DNA from: Acidisarcina sp.
GTDB taxonomy: Bacteria; Acidobacteriota; Terriglobia; Terriglobales; Acidobacteriaceae
Assembly: GCA_035539175.1 (NCBI GenBank)
Contig: DATLIY010000007.1
Coordinates: 372,001-436,000 of the forward strand
Reading direction: 5' to 3'
Length of the DNA stretch: 64,000 bases
The position numbers were made by a program, and so were the translations under genes. Of the stretch, positions 25,724-33,524 are shown piece after piece (positions within the stretch are counted from its first letter, which is position 1; each line of letters begins with the position of its first letter). The notes beneath the pieces were generated by a model. That model ran no database searches. It saw only the letters and a program-made list of their open reading frames with translations, and was not told the DNA's origin.

Positions 25724-27345
25724 TCGGCGTGAATCCATCCCTGGAGCAGGCGGGAGGCCTGCGCCGGTTCGCTTTTCAAATGACTGGCGACCTGCTCATA
25801 AATGAGTTGTGCGCGCTGCTTCTGCTTCTCGGTAGCCGGATCCAGCGGAGGCAGCGCCATCTCCTCGCCTCCTTCTTCCAGAGCGGCCTCCGCCGCTGGA
25901 GCAGGAAGACTCGCGGGAATCTCTGGACGCTTCAGGCTGCGGGCTGCGGGACGAATCACGAAGATCAGCAGCGCGAGAAACGCCAGCAGCAGCGAACCAT
26001 ATTTCAGCAGCGGCTGAGCCCCGCCCGCGGTCTGCCAGATCCGCTCCATTGCCCCCGGAGGAGCCACCTGGTTGTCCTGGAAGGTAATGTTCTGCACTGA
26101 GACCTGATCGCCCCGCTGCAGATCGAAGCCGATGGCCGCCTGCGCAAGCTCCGCGATGTGGCGGATCTCGTCCGGGTTGCGGGCCTGCCACACCGCCGGA
26201 TGATTTCGTACTGCCGCGCTCACCATGCGGTCGTTGATCAGCACCGCTGCGGTAATACGCCGCACCTTGCCGCCGCCATCGATCGTGTGCCGCACTTTTT
26301 TGGAGACGCCATAGGTTCCGCTCTCCTGGCGCATGCTTTGCGGACTGGTGGATTGCTGCGGATACAGCGGCGGCTGCGTATTGGGCGCGTTGCTCGCCGT
26401 TCCAGGAACGCCGGAAACGGTCGCCTGCGGGCCCACGTTCTGCTCGGTCCGCTGCATCGAGAGAGTCGCCGAACTATTGGGGTCGTAGGTCTCATCCACC
26501 TCATCGGCGGAGGTATGGTCGTACTCGACATTGACCGAGGCCCGCACGTTCCCCGCTCCCGCAACCGGCTCGATCGTGTCAATCAACTTCTGCGTCAACG
26601 CCTGCTCGTGGGCTTCGTTCTGCGCGTCCGCGGTCCGTGGACCCAGCGGCAGATGCCCATCCGCATCCACCAGCACCACGTTGTCCGGGCGCAGATCGTC
26701 CACCGCACTGGCCACCAGGTTGCGGATCGAGTCCACCTCATCATTGTTCAGCGAACGCCGCTTGAGCTTGAGTACCACCGATGCCTTGGCAGCGCGCTGC
26801 TGCTCGCTGAACAGCGAGTCATGCGGCAGAACCAGGTGAACACGCGAGGATTGCACCGCATCCATGGTGTTGATGGTGTGCTCCAGCTCGCCTTCGAGTG
26901 CACGCTGATAGTTCACCTTCTCGTCGAACTCCGAGCCCACCCAGTTCGGCTTATCGAACAGCTCAAAGCCCATGCGGCCGCTCTTGGGACCGCCCTTCGC
27001 CGTGGTCTGCAGGCGCGCCTTATCCAGGTGATCGGCAGGCACGCGCAGCGTCGCTCCATCGGTGGAGACATCAAAAGGAATTCCCGCAGCGGTCAATTGC
27101 ACCGCCATCTCGCGCGCATCCTGGGGATCCAGCCCGGCATACAGCGTGCGCCAATCGGGTCGCGTTCCATACCATACGAGGCCGATCAGCGTGGCCAGCA
27201 CCACTGCGGCGACTCCAGCGAACGCAAGCCGCTGCTGGGGGGTGAAGCGCAAAAAGCGTTCCTGCAGCGATCCCACCCATTCGCGGGCTCGCTCCTCCAG
27301 CGCCTTTTCGCTCCGAACTGTCTCTAATTGCCGGTTCTCATCCAT
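25720..27345 (-). CDS. fliF: Flagellar MS-ring protein FliF
   Basis: A 541-residue protein with two transmembrane helices (AFAGVAAVVLATLIGLVWYG near residues 40-60; LLLAFLALLIFVIRPA near 450). Between them are the ring-building motifs (RTLYAGLDPQDA, NYQRALEGELEHTI). It forms the inner-membrane ring on which FliG and the export gate assemble. Normal length. Confidence 0.96.
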   Translation of the reverse strand: MDENRQLETVRSEKALEERAREWVGSLQERFLRFTPQQRLAFAGVAAVVLATLIGLVWYGTRPDWRTLYAGLDPQDAREMAVQLTAAGIPFDVSTDGATLRVPADHLDKARLQTTAKGGPKSGRMGFELFDKPNWVGSEFDEKVNYQRALEGELEHTINTMDAVQSSRVHLVLPHDSLFSEQQRAAKASVVLKLKRRSLNNDEVDSIRNLVASAVDDLRPDNVVLVDADGHLPLGPRTADAQNEAHEQALTQKLIDTIEPVAGAGNVRASVNVEYDHTSADEVDETYDPNSSATLSMQRTEQNVGPQATVSGVPGTASNAPNTQPPLYPQQSTSPQSMRQESGTYGVSKKVRHTIDGGGKVRRITAAVLINDRMVSAAVRNHPAVWQARNPDEIRHIAELAQAAIGFDLQRGDQVSVQNITFQDNQVAPPGAMERIWQTAGGAQPLLKYGSLLLAFLALLIFVIRPAARSLKRPEIPASLPAPAAEAALEEGGEEMALPPLDPATEKQKQRAQLIYEQVASHLKSEPAQASRLLQGWIHAE

Positions 27346-27391
27346 CGCCTGTTCGCTCGCCTGGCTCTTCCCTGCCGGAATCTACGACCTA

Positions 27392-27718
27392 TCAGAACTG
27401 CATTCCCATGACCTGCTGGTAGGCGGTCACGGCCTTATTGCGAACTGCGAGGGCAAGATCAAATGCCAGATCGGCCTTCTGCGTGGCAATCATCGCGGCA
27501 TGAATATCCACGCCATCGCCGCGCATCAGCGCCTGCGTCGTCTGTGCCGCGCTACTCTCCAGCTGCTGCACGTTGCTGATGGCATCCCGCAACAGCTTGC
27601 CAAACGGAGGCGCCTCGCCCGAGGCACCGGGCGTCAACGGAGAGACGGTGGACGCCGCTGCCGACGAACCCGCCTGCATCACACTCGACTGAATCGTCTG
27701 AAGAATTCCACTCTGCAT
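27392..27718 (-). CDS. fliE: MS-ring/rod adaptor FliE
   Basis: A 108-residue protein with the FliE C-terminal block (MRGDGVDIHAAMIATQKADL then FDLALAVRNKAVTAYQQVM). It joins the MS ring or export gate to the proximal rod. It lies between flgC (43-base gap) and fliF, the usual order. Confidence 0.92.
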   Translation of the reverse strand: MQSGILQTIQSSVMQAGSSAAASTVSPLTPGASGEAPPFGKLLRDAISNVQQLESSAAQTTQALMRGDGVDIHAAMIATQKADLAFDLALAVRNKAVTAYQQVMGMQF

Positions 27719-27761
27719 ACATCGTTCCTTTCGCTACCTGCGTGTTGTCTGCCTGTACCTG

Positions 27762-28301
27762 CTACTTCAGAATCTCTAGCGAGGCGGTAATCATCCCCTT
27801 GGTCGCCTGCACCGCCGAACTGTTCAATCCGTAGGCCCGCGTCGCGCCCATCAGATCTACCATCTCGGTCAATGGGTTGATATCGGGATACGCCACGTAT
27901 CCATCCTTGTCCGCATCCGGGTGCTGGGGATCGAACCGCCGCTGCGTGGCTACCGGATCGGAGATGACGGCGGATACATCGACTCCGCCCGGAACGCTCT
28001 GGCTCGCACTGGGCGCAATCGACAGCATCGGAACCGACATGGGATTCGACGACATCGAAAGCGTTGGCATGGAAATAGACGGCATGGGGCTCAAGCCCGG
28101 CGTCAGACTCTGTCCGCTCAATTCATTGGCAAAGCTGGCCGGTTGCGCGGCGGCAAACACCACATGCTGGCGCCGGTAAGGGCCGCCATCCGCGGTACGC
28201 GTCGTGTCGGCATTGGCCATATTGGAGGCAACCACCTCGGCGCGGATGCGCTCGGCCTTCATCGCCGAGCCACTCACTTCCATCAATCCAAACAAATTCA
28301 T
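27762..28301 (-). CDS. flgC: Proximal rod protein FlgC
   Basis: A 179-residue protein. ATG at 28301 is chosen because GGAGACC lies just upstream; an 11-codon extension lacks a ribosome site. The rod motif VVASNMANADTTRT and the FlgC-type YVAYPDINPLTEMVDLMGA then RAYGLNSSAVQ are seen. About 40 residues longer than classical FlgC, owing to a Ser/Met-rich insert in the middle. Confidence 0.93.
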   Translation of the reverse strand: MNLFGLMEVSGSAMKAERIRAEVVASNMANADTTRTADGGPYRRQHVVFAAAQPASFANELSGQSLTPGLSPMPSISMPTLSMSSNPMSVPMLSIAPSASQSVPGGVDVSAVISDPVATQRRFDPQHPDADKDGYVAYPDINPLTEMVDLMGATRAYGLNSSAVQATKGMITASLEILK

Positions 28302-28333
28302 CCCTGGTCTCCTTTCGTCTCCGCTGCGGAGCA

Positions 28334-28708
28334 CTACTTGTCGGACTGGATCGCGCTCTGCACCCGCGTGAACTCCCGCCGCAGCAGCTCTACCCCCGTA
28401 CGAAAGCGCAACTGCGCCTCCGCCATATTCAGGCCTTCGCGATCCATCGAGATGTTGTTGCCATCGGGACGCTCGAGCAGTCCATCCACGTTTCGCACCA
28501 CAGGCTCGCTGGCTGCCGTGCTTCCACCCTCGCGGGCGGCGAGTGCCTCCGACATCGAGCGCTGCATCTCCGACGCAAAGTCGATCCCCTTGGCGCGGTA
28601 GCGGGGAGTATCCACATTCGCCATGTTTTCCGCTGTCAGCTTCAGTTGCAGGCTGGAGAGGTCCAGGTACTTTCCGAGTTGGTCGCTAAGCGGAGTTGTG
28701 ATCTGCAT
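28334..28708 (-). CDS. flgB: Proximal rod protein FlgB
   Basis: A 124-residue protein with the rod motif LTAENMANVDTPRYRAKGID (residues 25-44) and a C-terminal TGVELLRREFTRVQSAI helix. It is the first gene of the large flgB-to-flgE operon. A sigma-54 type promoter 52-67 bases upstream and a sigma-54 activator gene immediately before it suggest direct control. Confidence 0.94.
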   Translation of the reverse strand: MQITTPLSDQLGKYLDLSSLQLKLTAENMANVDTPRYRAKGIDFASEMQRSMSEALAAREGGSTAASEPVVRNVDGLLERPDGNNISMDREGLNMAEAQLRFRTGVELLRREFTRVQSAIQSDK

Positions 28709-28759
28709 TTCTTCTCACCTCTTGCTGCTAGTTGATTGCCGGTTTCCGGAACAGAGTCA

Positions 28760-28775
28760 TGCAAGGGAGGTTCCG
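28760..28775 (-). promoter_or_regulatory. Sigma-54 type promoter before flgB
   Basis: On the minus strand CGGAAC, five bases, TTGCA: perfect -12, four of six at -24, with GG and GC ten bases apart. It lies in the 96-base gap between the activator gene and flgB and would drive the class II flagellar operon. Confidence 0.6.
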
Positions 28776-28804
28776 CATTGCGAGCGGCAAGTCTAAGGGA
28801 ACTC

Positions 28805-30082
28805 TTATGCTTGTCCTGCCGCCTCCGGCGCGAGTCCGAATTCGATGTCCTCCGGCAGAATCTCCGGGCGCTCCTCGGCGAGGATGGTGGCGCACTCCAG
28901 CACGTGTTCCAGCTCGCGCACGTTGCCCGGCCAGCGATGCGCCAGCAGCTTCTCGAGCGTCGCCGCACCCAGGCGTTTGGCCGGAGCATCCAGCGCCAGC
29001 CTTGCCAGAAAGTGCTCCACCAGCAGCGGCAGATCTTCCAGGTGATCCCGCAGCGCCGGCGTGCGCACCACGAAGACCGCGAGGCGATAATAGAGGTCGG
29101 AGCGGAACTCGCCCTTCTCCGCCAGCCTTGCCAACGGCTGATGGGTTGCCGCCACCACCCGCACGTCCACCCGCACCGGCTCGTTCTCGCCTACCCGCTG
29201 CAACTCGCCGCACTCCACAAAGCGAAGCAGCTTGGACTGCAACACCAGCGGCATCTCTCCGATCTCGTCCAGAAACAGCGTGCCTCCATGAGCCGCCTCA
29301 ATCCTGCCGGTGCGCCCCTGTACGGCTCCGGTAAAAGCGCCGCGCGTGTGGCCAAAGAGCTCAGCCTCCAACAGGGCTTCGGGGATAGCAGCGCAGTTCA
29401 AAGCGACAAACGGGCGGTTCGCCCGATCGCTCATGCGGTGCACCGCGCGAGCCACCAGCTCCTTGCCTGTACCTGTCGGCCCCTCAATCAGCACCGGCGT
29501 GCGGCGCGGCGCAACCAGACGAACCCGCCGGCCTACTTCGAGCATGCCGGGGTGACTTCCCACCAGCTCCGGCAACCGCTGGCTACCGCTGTTGCTCCGG
29601 GCCGGAGCAACCGTCTCCCCGGTTGGCAGGGAGCCGCTCCATACCACGGAAACTGCCCGGCCTACCGGCTGCGGGGGCGTGCGGCGTGTCTCCAGAGGCT
29701 CGATCACGGGCGCACTGTTCCAGATGGCTCCATCCGCATCCTGACCCCGGCGGATGGCATACAGAAGTTCATGACGCCGCGGGCTGCGCGTGGTTCCGTC
29801 CTCGCCCTCTTCCCCATTCACCGTGACCAGATCGACTTCCGGATGGTGACGGCGAAACTCGGCGACAAACTCCTCCATCTCCAGGTCAGGAAGCCAGGAG
29901 TCCAGAATCAGAGCCTCAGTGGGATTCGCATCCAGTTCGGCGAGCGCTTCCGCGCCTCCGCCTGCCTCGCGAACCTGCCAGCGCAGCCCGGTCAGAGTCT
30001 CGCTGACGCGACGCCGGAAAGAAACATCGGAGCTGGCGAGAACGGCGGTGCGAACGGCAGGTTTTGTCGAGAGTATGGTCAT
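28805..30082 (-). CDS. Sigma-54 dependent activator lacking a DNA-binding domain (FlgR-like)
   Basis: A 425-residue protein. Residues about 10-115 form a receiver-like domain with an Asp at 61 (LILDSWLPD), but the acidic pair is replaced by SSD and the switch Thr is not seen, so phosphorylation is doubtful. Residues about 172-400 are an AAA+ domain with Walker A GPTGTGKE (201-208), the sigma-54 contact loop GAFTGA (248-253) and Walker [11 protein letters not shown] (266-275). The protein stops about 17 residues after the last AAA+ segment, with no Fis-type helix-turn-helix. This resembles FlgR of epsilonproteobacteria, which works without DNA binding. It is adjacent to flgB. Confidence 0.88.
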   Translation of the reverse strand: MTILSTKPAVRTAVLASSDVSFRRRVSETLTGLRWQVREAGGGAEALAELDANPTEALILDSWLPDLEMEEFVAEFRRHHPEVDLVTVNGEEGEDGTTRSPRRHELLYAIRRGQDADGAIWNSAPVIEPLETRRTPPQPVGRAVSVVWSGSLPTGETVAPARSNSGSQRLPELVGSHPGMLEVGRRVRLVAPRRTPVLIEGPTGTGKELVARAVHRMSDRANRPFVALNCAAIPEALLEAELFGHTRGAFTGAVQGRTGRIEAAHGGTLFLDEIGEMPLVLQSKLLRFVECGELQRVGENEPVRVDVRVVAATHQPLARLAEKGEFRSDLYYRLAVFVVRTPALRDHLEDLPLLVEHFLARLALDAPAKRLGAATLEKLLAHRWPGNVRELEHVLECATILAEERPEILPEDIEFGLAPEAAGQA

Positions 30083-30094
30083 GCTGCTTTTCTC

Positions 30095-30140
30095 CTGGTT
30101 CTACTTTTGCTGGTTCTACTTTTTGCTGGTTCTACTTTTG
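30095..30140 (-). repeat. 15-16 bp tandem repeat upstream of the sigma-54 activator
   Basis: Three units of CTGGTTCTACTTTTG (plus strand; the middle one has an extra T) at 30095-30109, 30110-30125 and 30126-30140. Decayed copies of the CTGGTT...TTTG theme continue to about 30205. It fills most of the 160-base gap between the response regulator gene and the activator gene, starting 12 bases before the activator ATG. Confidence 0.8.
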
Positions 30141-30242
30141 CTGCTCAGCTTTTGTACTTACGCTGGTTACATTTGCTGGTCTTGCTTGCTGATCGCGTTT
30201 GCTGGCCACGGCTGTTGCGTGGCGGCAAGCCATCCAAACTTC

Positions 30243-31013
30243 TCACGCTCCGGTCGCTGCCATGGCTAACTCAGCCACCCGCGCCGTGGAAGCCTGCTGC
30301 AGATGTGGAGTCACGGGTCGATCTGCCTGCCGGCCCGCTGGCGTATCTGCCGCGATGCAGTACCCTTGCCCCCGGACCGTCTGGATAAGAGAACCGTGCA
30401 GAGCATCCCCCAGCTTCTTCCGCAGGTAGTTGATGTAGACGTCAACGACGTTTGTGCCCACTGCGGGATCCATCTTCCATACCTCTTCGAGGAGCGCGGT
30501 TCGAGTAACGCAGCGGCCGCGATGCAGCAACAGGTACTCCAGCAAGGCAAACTCTTTGTTGGTCAGGAGAATCGCCTCCTGGTGCAGCGTGACCACGCGA
30601 TCCATACGGTTCAGCTCCAGCTCTCCGCAGCGCAGCGTCAGCCGCACCTCGCGACGCCGGCGCAACAGAGCCCGGCACCGGGCACGCAACTCCTGCAGCG
30701 AGAATGGCTTCAGCATGAAGTCGTCAGCGCCAAGGTCAAGGCAGCGAATTCTCGTCTCGATCTCCGGCCGTCCGGTCAGGATCAGAATCGGAAGCTCCGC
30801 ATTCTGAGCACGGATACTCTGCAGAACCTCTTCTCCATCCCTGCGCGGAAGATTGAGATCAAGGATGGTCAGATCCGGCAAGTCTTCCAGGAAAGCATCG
30901 ATGGCCGCCTGCCCATCCCCCACCCGCCGGACTTCATGTCCTTCCGCCTCCAGCCCACGGCTCAGGAAGAGCCCCAATGCCTTATCATCCTCAGCAATCA
31001 ACAGACGCATCAT
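30243..31013 (-). CDS. OmpR/PhoB-family response regulator
   Basis: A 256-residue regulator. Receiver: EDDKA acidic pair, phospho-acceptor Asp in LTILDLNLPRRDG, switch Thr in LTGRPE, Lys in LKPFS. Winged helix: NVVDVYINYLRKKLG then QTVRGQGYCI. A 30-residue tail follows the wing. It begins ATG-ATG and lies upstream of the sigma-54 activator on the same strand. No sensor kinase is in the window, so its signal is unknown; a role in starting flagellar expression is only suggested by position. The 291 bases up to lexA hold the lexA promoter and nothing else that I recognise. Confidence 0.9.
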   Translation of the reverse strand: MMRLLIAEDDKALGLFLSRGLEAEGHEVRRVGDGQAAIDAFLEDLPDLTILDLNLPRRDGEEVLQSIRAQNAELPILILTGRPEIETRIRCLDLGADDFMLKPFSLQELRARCRALLRRRREVRLTLRCGELELNRMDRVVTLHQEAILLTNKEFALLEYLLLHRGRCVTRTALLEEVWKMDPAVGTNVVDVYINYLRKKLGDALHGSLIQTVRGQGYCIAADTPAGRQADRPVTPHLQQASTARVAELAMAATGA

Positions 31014-31270
31014 TCAGACCCCATTACTTCCGCGTCGCTGGTAGGGTTACTACCGTTGCGCACCTCCACCTTCACTCACTCTTCGCCGGGACTCAAGAAA
31101 AGATGAGGGAAGAAAAAAGGTGCATTCCGCAGACGGGAAGCAAAGTGTAAGTCGTTCCAAAATGGGGCGTAGAGACGGAGAAGAAGGATCCCTTTCAGGG
31201 GTAAGCATGCAGAAAAGACACGAGTTTTCTTCCCGTATCGCCTCCTCGCGGTAACGTTACGAAAGACTTT

Positions 31271-31298
31271 TTGTGATTCGCTTTTTGTTCGCTATAAT
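31271..31298 (+). promoter_or_regulatory. lexA promoter with a direct-repeat operator candidate
   Basis: TTGTGA (31271-31276), 16 bases, TATAAT (31293-31298). The expected start point coincides with the lexA ATG at 31305, implying a leaderless message. Between the boxes ATTC-N7-GTTC (31276-31290) resembles the GTTC-N7-GTTC LexA operator known from alphaproteobacteria and would allow self-repression. Confidence 0.6.
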
Positions 31299-31304
31299 GC
31301 GGGG

Positions 31305-31907
31305 ATGGCTGTCACCAGAAGACAAAAAGAAGTGCTCGATTTCATCTCCGGATTTGTGCAGCGCAATGGTTACTCTCCCTCGTTTGAGGAGATTGCCCGC
31401 GCCTTGCAATTGAAGTCCCTGGCCACGGTTCACAAACACATCACCAACCTGCAGAACAAGGGATTGCTGCAGCGCTCGCATAACCGCAGCCGCTCGATCG
31501 ATGTGCTGCCGCCGCGAAGCAAATCCCGGGGAGCGGATCGACTGCCGTTGATGGGCCGCATCGCCGCCGGCCTGCCGGTGGAAGCAATCGAGAATGCCGA
31601 AACCATCTCCGTGGGGGATATCATCGGCAACCGTGACGTGTTTGCGCTGGAGGTCCGCGGCGACTCGATGCGCGACGAACACATCGTAGACGGCGACTTC
31701 GTTCTGGTAGAAAAGACAGCGACTGCTCGACAGGGGGAGATCGTTGTCGCTCTCGTCCGCGACTCCGAGGCGACGCTCAAGCGCTACTATGTGGAGGGCA
31801 ACGTGGTACGCCTGCAACCTTCGAACGCCGAGATGGAGCCTATCTACGTCCCCATCTCCCAGGTCGCCATTCAGGGACGGGTCCTCGGCATGCTCCGCAA
31901 GTATTAA
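31305..31907 (+). CDS. lexA: LexA repressor of the SOS response
   Basis: A 200-residue protein. The N-terminal winged helix starts VTRRQKEVLDFI; recognition helix SLATVHKHITNLQ. Self-cleavage site Ala88-Gly89 (IAAGLP), catalytic Ser121 (RGDSM) and Lys159 (ATLKRYY) are all present, so RecA-stimulated autoproteolysis should be intact. There is no good ribosome site, and the promoter spacing suggests leaderless translation. A bidirectional terminator separates it from trxA. Confidence 0.96.
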   Translation: MAVTRRQKEVLDFISGFVQRNGYSPSFEEIARALQLKSLATVHKHITNLQNKGLLQRSHNRSRSIDVLPPRSKSRGADRLPLMGRIAAGLPVEAIENAETISVGDIIGNRDVFALEVRGDSMRDEHIVDGDFVLVEKTATARQGEIVVALVRDSEATLKRYYVEGNVVRLQPSNAEMEPIYVPISQVAIQGRVLGMLRKY

Positions 31908-31939
31908 GAGGAATCAGACTCATCAACTATCCCGGCATG

Positions 31940-31970
31940 AAAAAAGCCCGGCGAGCCGCCGGGCTTTTTT
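31940..31970. terminator. Bidirectional terminator between lexA and trxA
   Basis: A perfect 8-bp GC stem (GCCCGGCG, loop AGC, CGCCGGGC; 31946-31964) flanked by six A and six T, so it works for both converging genes. Confidence 0.93.
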
Positions 31971-31990
31971 CATCGATCCTGCGAAATGTC

Positions 31991-32323
31991 TTACGCCAGA
32001 ACGCGGCTCAAACTCTTGTCAATCGTATCTTTCGGTACGAAACCAACGATCTGGTCCGCTACCTGTCCACCCTTGAAGAGAATCAGTGCGGGAATTCCGC
32101 GGACACCATAACGACCCGGTGTAGCTGGATTCTTATCCACGTCCATCTTCATGACTTTCAGCTTTCCGCTGTACTCGGATGCAATCGCATCCACCGTCGG
32201 TGCCAACGCGCGGCAAGGACCACACCAGGCTGCCCAGAAATCAACCAGAACCGGCTGATCCGATTTCAGGACCTCCTGATCAAATGTTGCATCGCTTACT
32301 TCAAAAATCCCCTGACCCGCCAT
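31991..32323 (-). CDS. trxA: Thioredoxin
   Basis: A 110-residue thioredoxin with the WCGPC active site (residues 33-37), the conserved cis-Pro segment ([14 protein letters not shown]) and no signal peptide, so cytoplasmic. It reduces protein disulfides such as those of ribonucleotide reductase and PAPS or peroxide enzymes. Convergent with lexA. Confidence 0.96.
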   Translation of the reverse strand: MAGQGIFEVSDATFDQEVLKSDQPVLVDFWAAWCGPCRALAPTVDAIASEYSGKLKVMKMDVDKNPATPGRYGVRGIPALILFKGGQVADQIVGFVPKDTIDKSLSRVLA

Positions 32324-32588
32324 GTTCCTCCTTCAAACTCTCTGACCTGTAGTGTACCCGCTTCATTGAATAGATGCGGAAGGGCATGGAAAGTCGCAGC
32401 TCGTTGCGAAAGCACTACGCGGGCAAGACAAAGCGCCCGGACCTTTTCAGATCACGGGCGCTAGAGCAGCCCTCCCCCAGAACTGCCCACGTCGCGAAGG
32501 TAGCGCGCATTGCGCCTGCTGTAAACCAAACTTGAGTAATCCAAGGTAACCTGTATCGTTAACTGAACCAATAGCAAGCTCTCCGCCC
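32324..32588. other. 265-base gap between trxA and thrB
   Basis: No convincing gene. It contains one perfect 8-bp inverted repeat, AGCGCCCG at 32432-32439 with CGGGCGCT at 32455-32462 (15-base loop), without a T-run. It also must hold the trxA promoter (minus strand). Confidence 0.5.
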
Positions 32589-33524
32589 TCACAGATAGGC
32601 GACACCACTCACTTCAAGTTGACAGGAAAGCAGTTCCAAGCCATGGATGCCCTGGGTCGTCTCGCCCGCCAACGCCCTGGCCTCGGGCAAAGCCCGCTCC
32701 TCCACCAGCAGAAGAACGGCAGGTCCGGCGCCGCTGAGGGCTACACCGAGAATCCCCGAACGCCCCGCCAGTGGCGTCAGCAGAGGCAGCAAAGGGCAGA
32801 TCTCCTCACGGTAAGGCTGATGAATCCGATCCTGCATGGCAACGCGCAGCAACTCTCCTCTTCCATCGGCAAATGCCGTGGTGAGCAGCGTTGCGCGCTG
32901 CAGATTGGCGACTACGTCTTCGCGCGAATAGGTTTCTGGCAGCACAGCTCGCGCCGAGGTAGTCGCAAGTGGCTCATGCGGCAGCAGAAGCAGCGCTCCC
33001 CAGCCTGGCGGAGGCGGCAGCGTAGCCGCATACACCCGCTTCTCCTCGCGGGTCGCGGCCACAAATCCGCCCAGCCAGCAAGCTGCGGCGTTGTCGGGAT
33101 GTCCCTCCAGATCGCAGGCCTCGGCAAGAATCCGTTCCCCGCTCCAGCCAAGGTGGCCAAAATGCGCGGCCAGGGCAACCCCCGCCAGCCGAACCGCAGC
33201 CGACGAGCCGCAGCCCATCCCCAGAGGAATGCCGTTGTTCATCTCCAAGGCCAGCGGAATCGGCTCCCGCCCCTCGGCCAGAAGCGTATTGCGATATGTC
33301 TGGATCAGCAGGTTATTCCGCAACTCTCCGCAGATCTCAGGATTGCGCCCCGAGGCCTGCAATGAGAACTCCGAGGCGCGCGTTGCGGCGATCTCCAGAT
33401 AGAGCGAGAGCGCCAGGGCCGCAGCATCAAAGCACGGCCCAAGATTGGCAGAGGTGGCCGGCAACCGCAGCTTTAAGGTAGGGCTGTTAGGGTCCAGAAC
33501 GACAGGATTCACTTGCCCATCCAC
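32589..33524 (-). CDS. thrB: Homoserine kinase
   Basis: A 311-residue GHMP kinase with ATP-binding motif GIPLGMGCGSSAA (residues about 93-105), N-terminal LPATSANLGPCFDA and C-terminal GVALSGAGPAVLLL. It phosphorylates homoserine, the substrate step for threonine synthase. Its start overlaps the end of thrC by 16 bases, so the two are translated together. Confidence 0.95.
   Translation of the reverse strand: MDGQVNPVVLDPNSPTLKLRLPATSANLGPCFDAAALALSLYLEIAATRASEFSLQASGRNPEICGELRNNLLIQTYRNTLLAEGREPIPLALEMNNGIPLGMGCGSSAAVRLAGVALAAHFGHLGWSGERILAEACDLEGHPDNAAACWLGGFVAATREEKRVYAATLPPPPGWGALLLLPHEPLATTSARAVLPETYSREDVVANLQRATLLTTAFADGRGELLRVAMQDRIHQPYREEICPLLPLLTPLAGRSGILGVALSGAGPAVLLLVEERALPEARALAGETTQGIHGLELLSCQLEVSGVAYL

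Noticed and set aside
32432-32462. Inverted repeat in the trxA-thrB gap as a terminator or RNA gene
   Set aside because: There is no T-run and no tRNA or known RNA features; kept only as part of the gap description.
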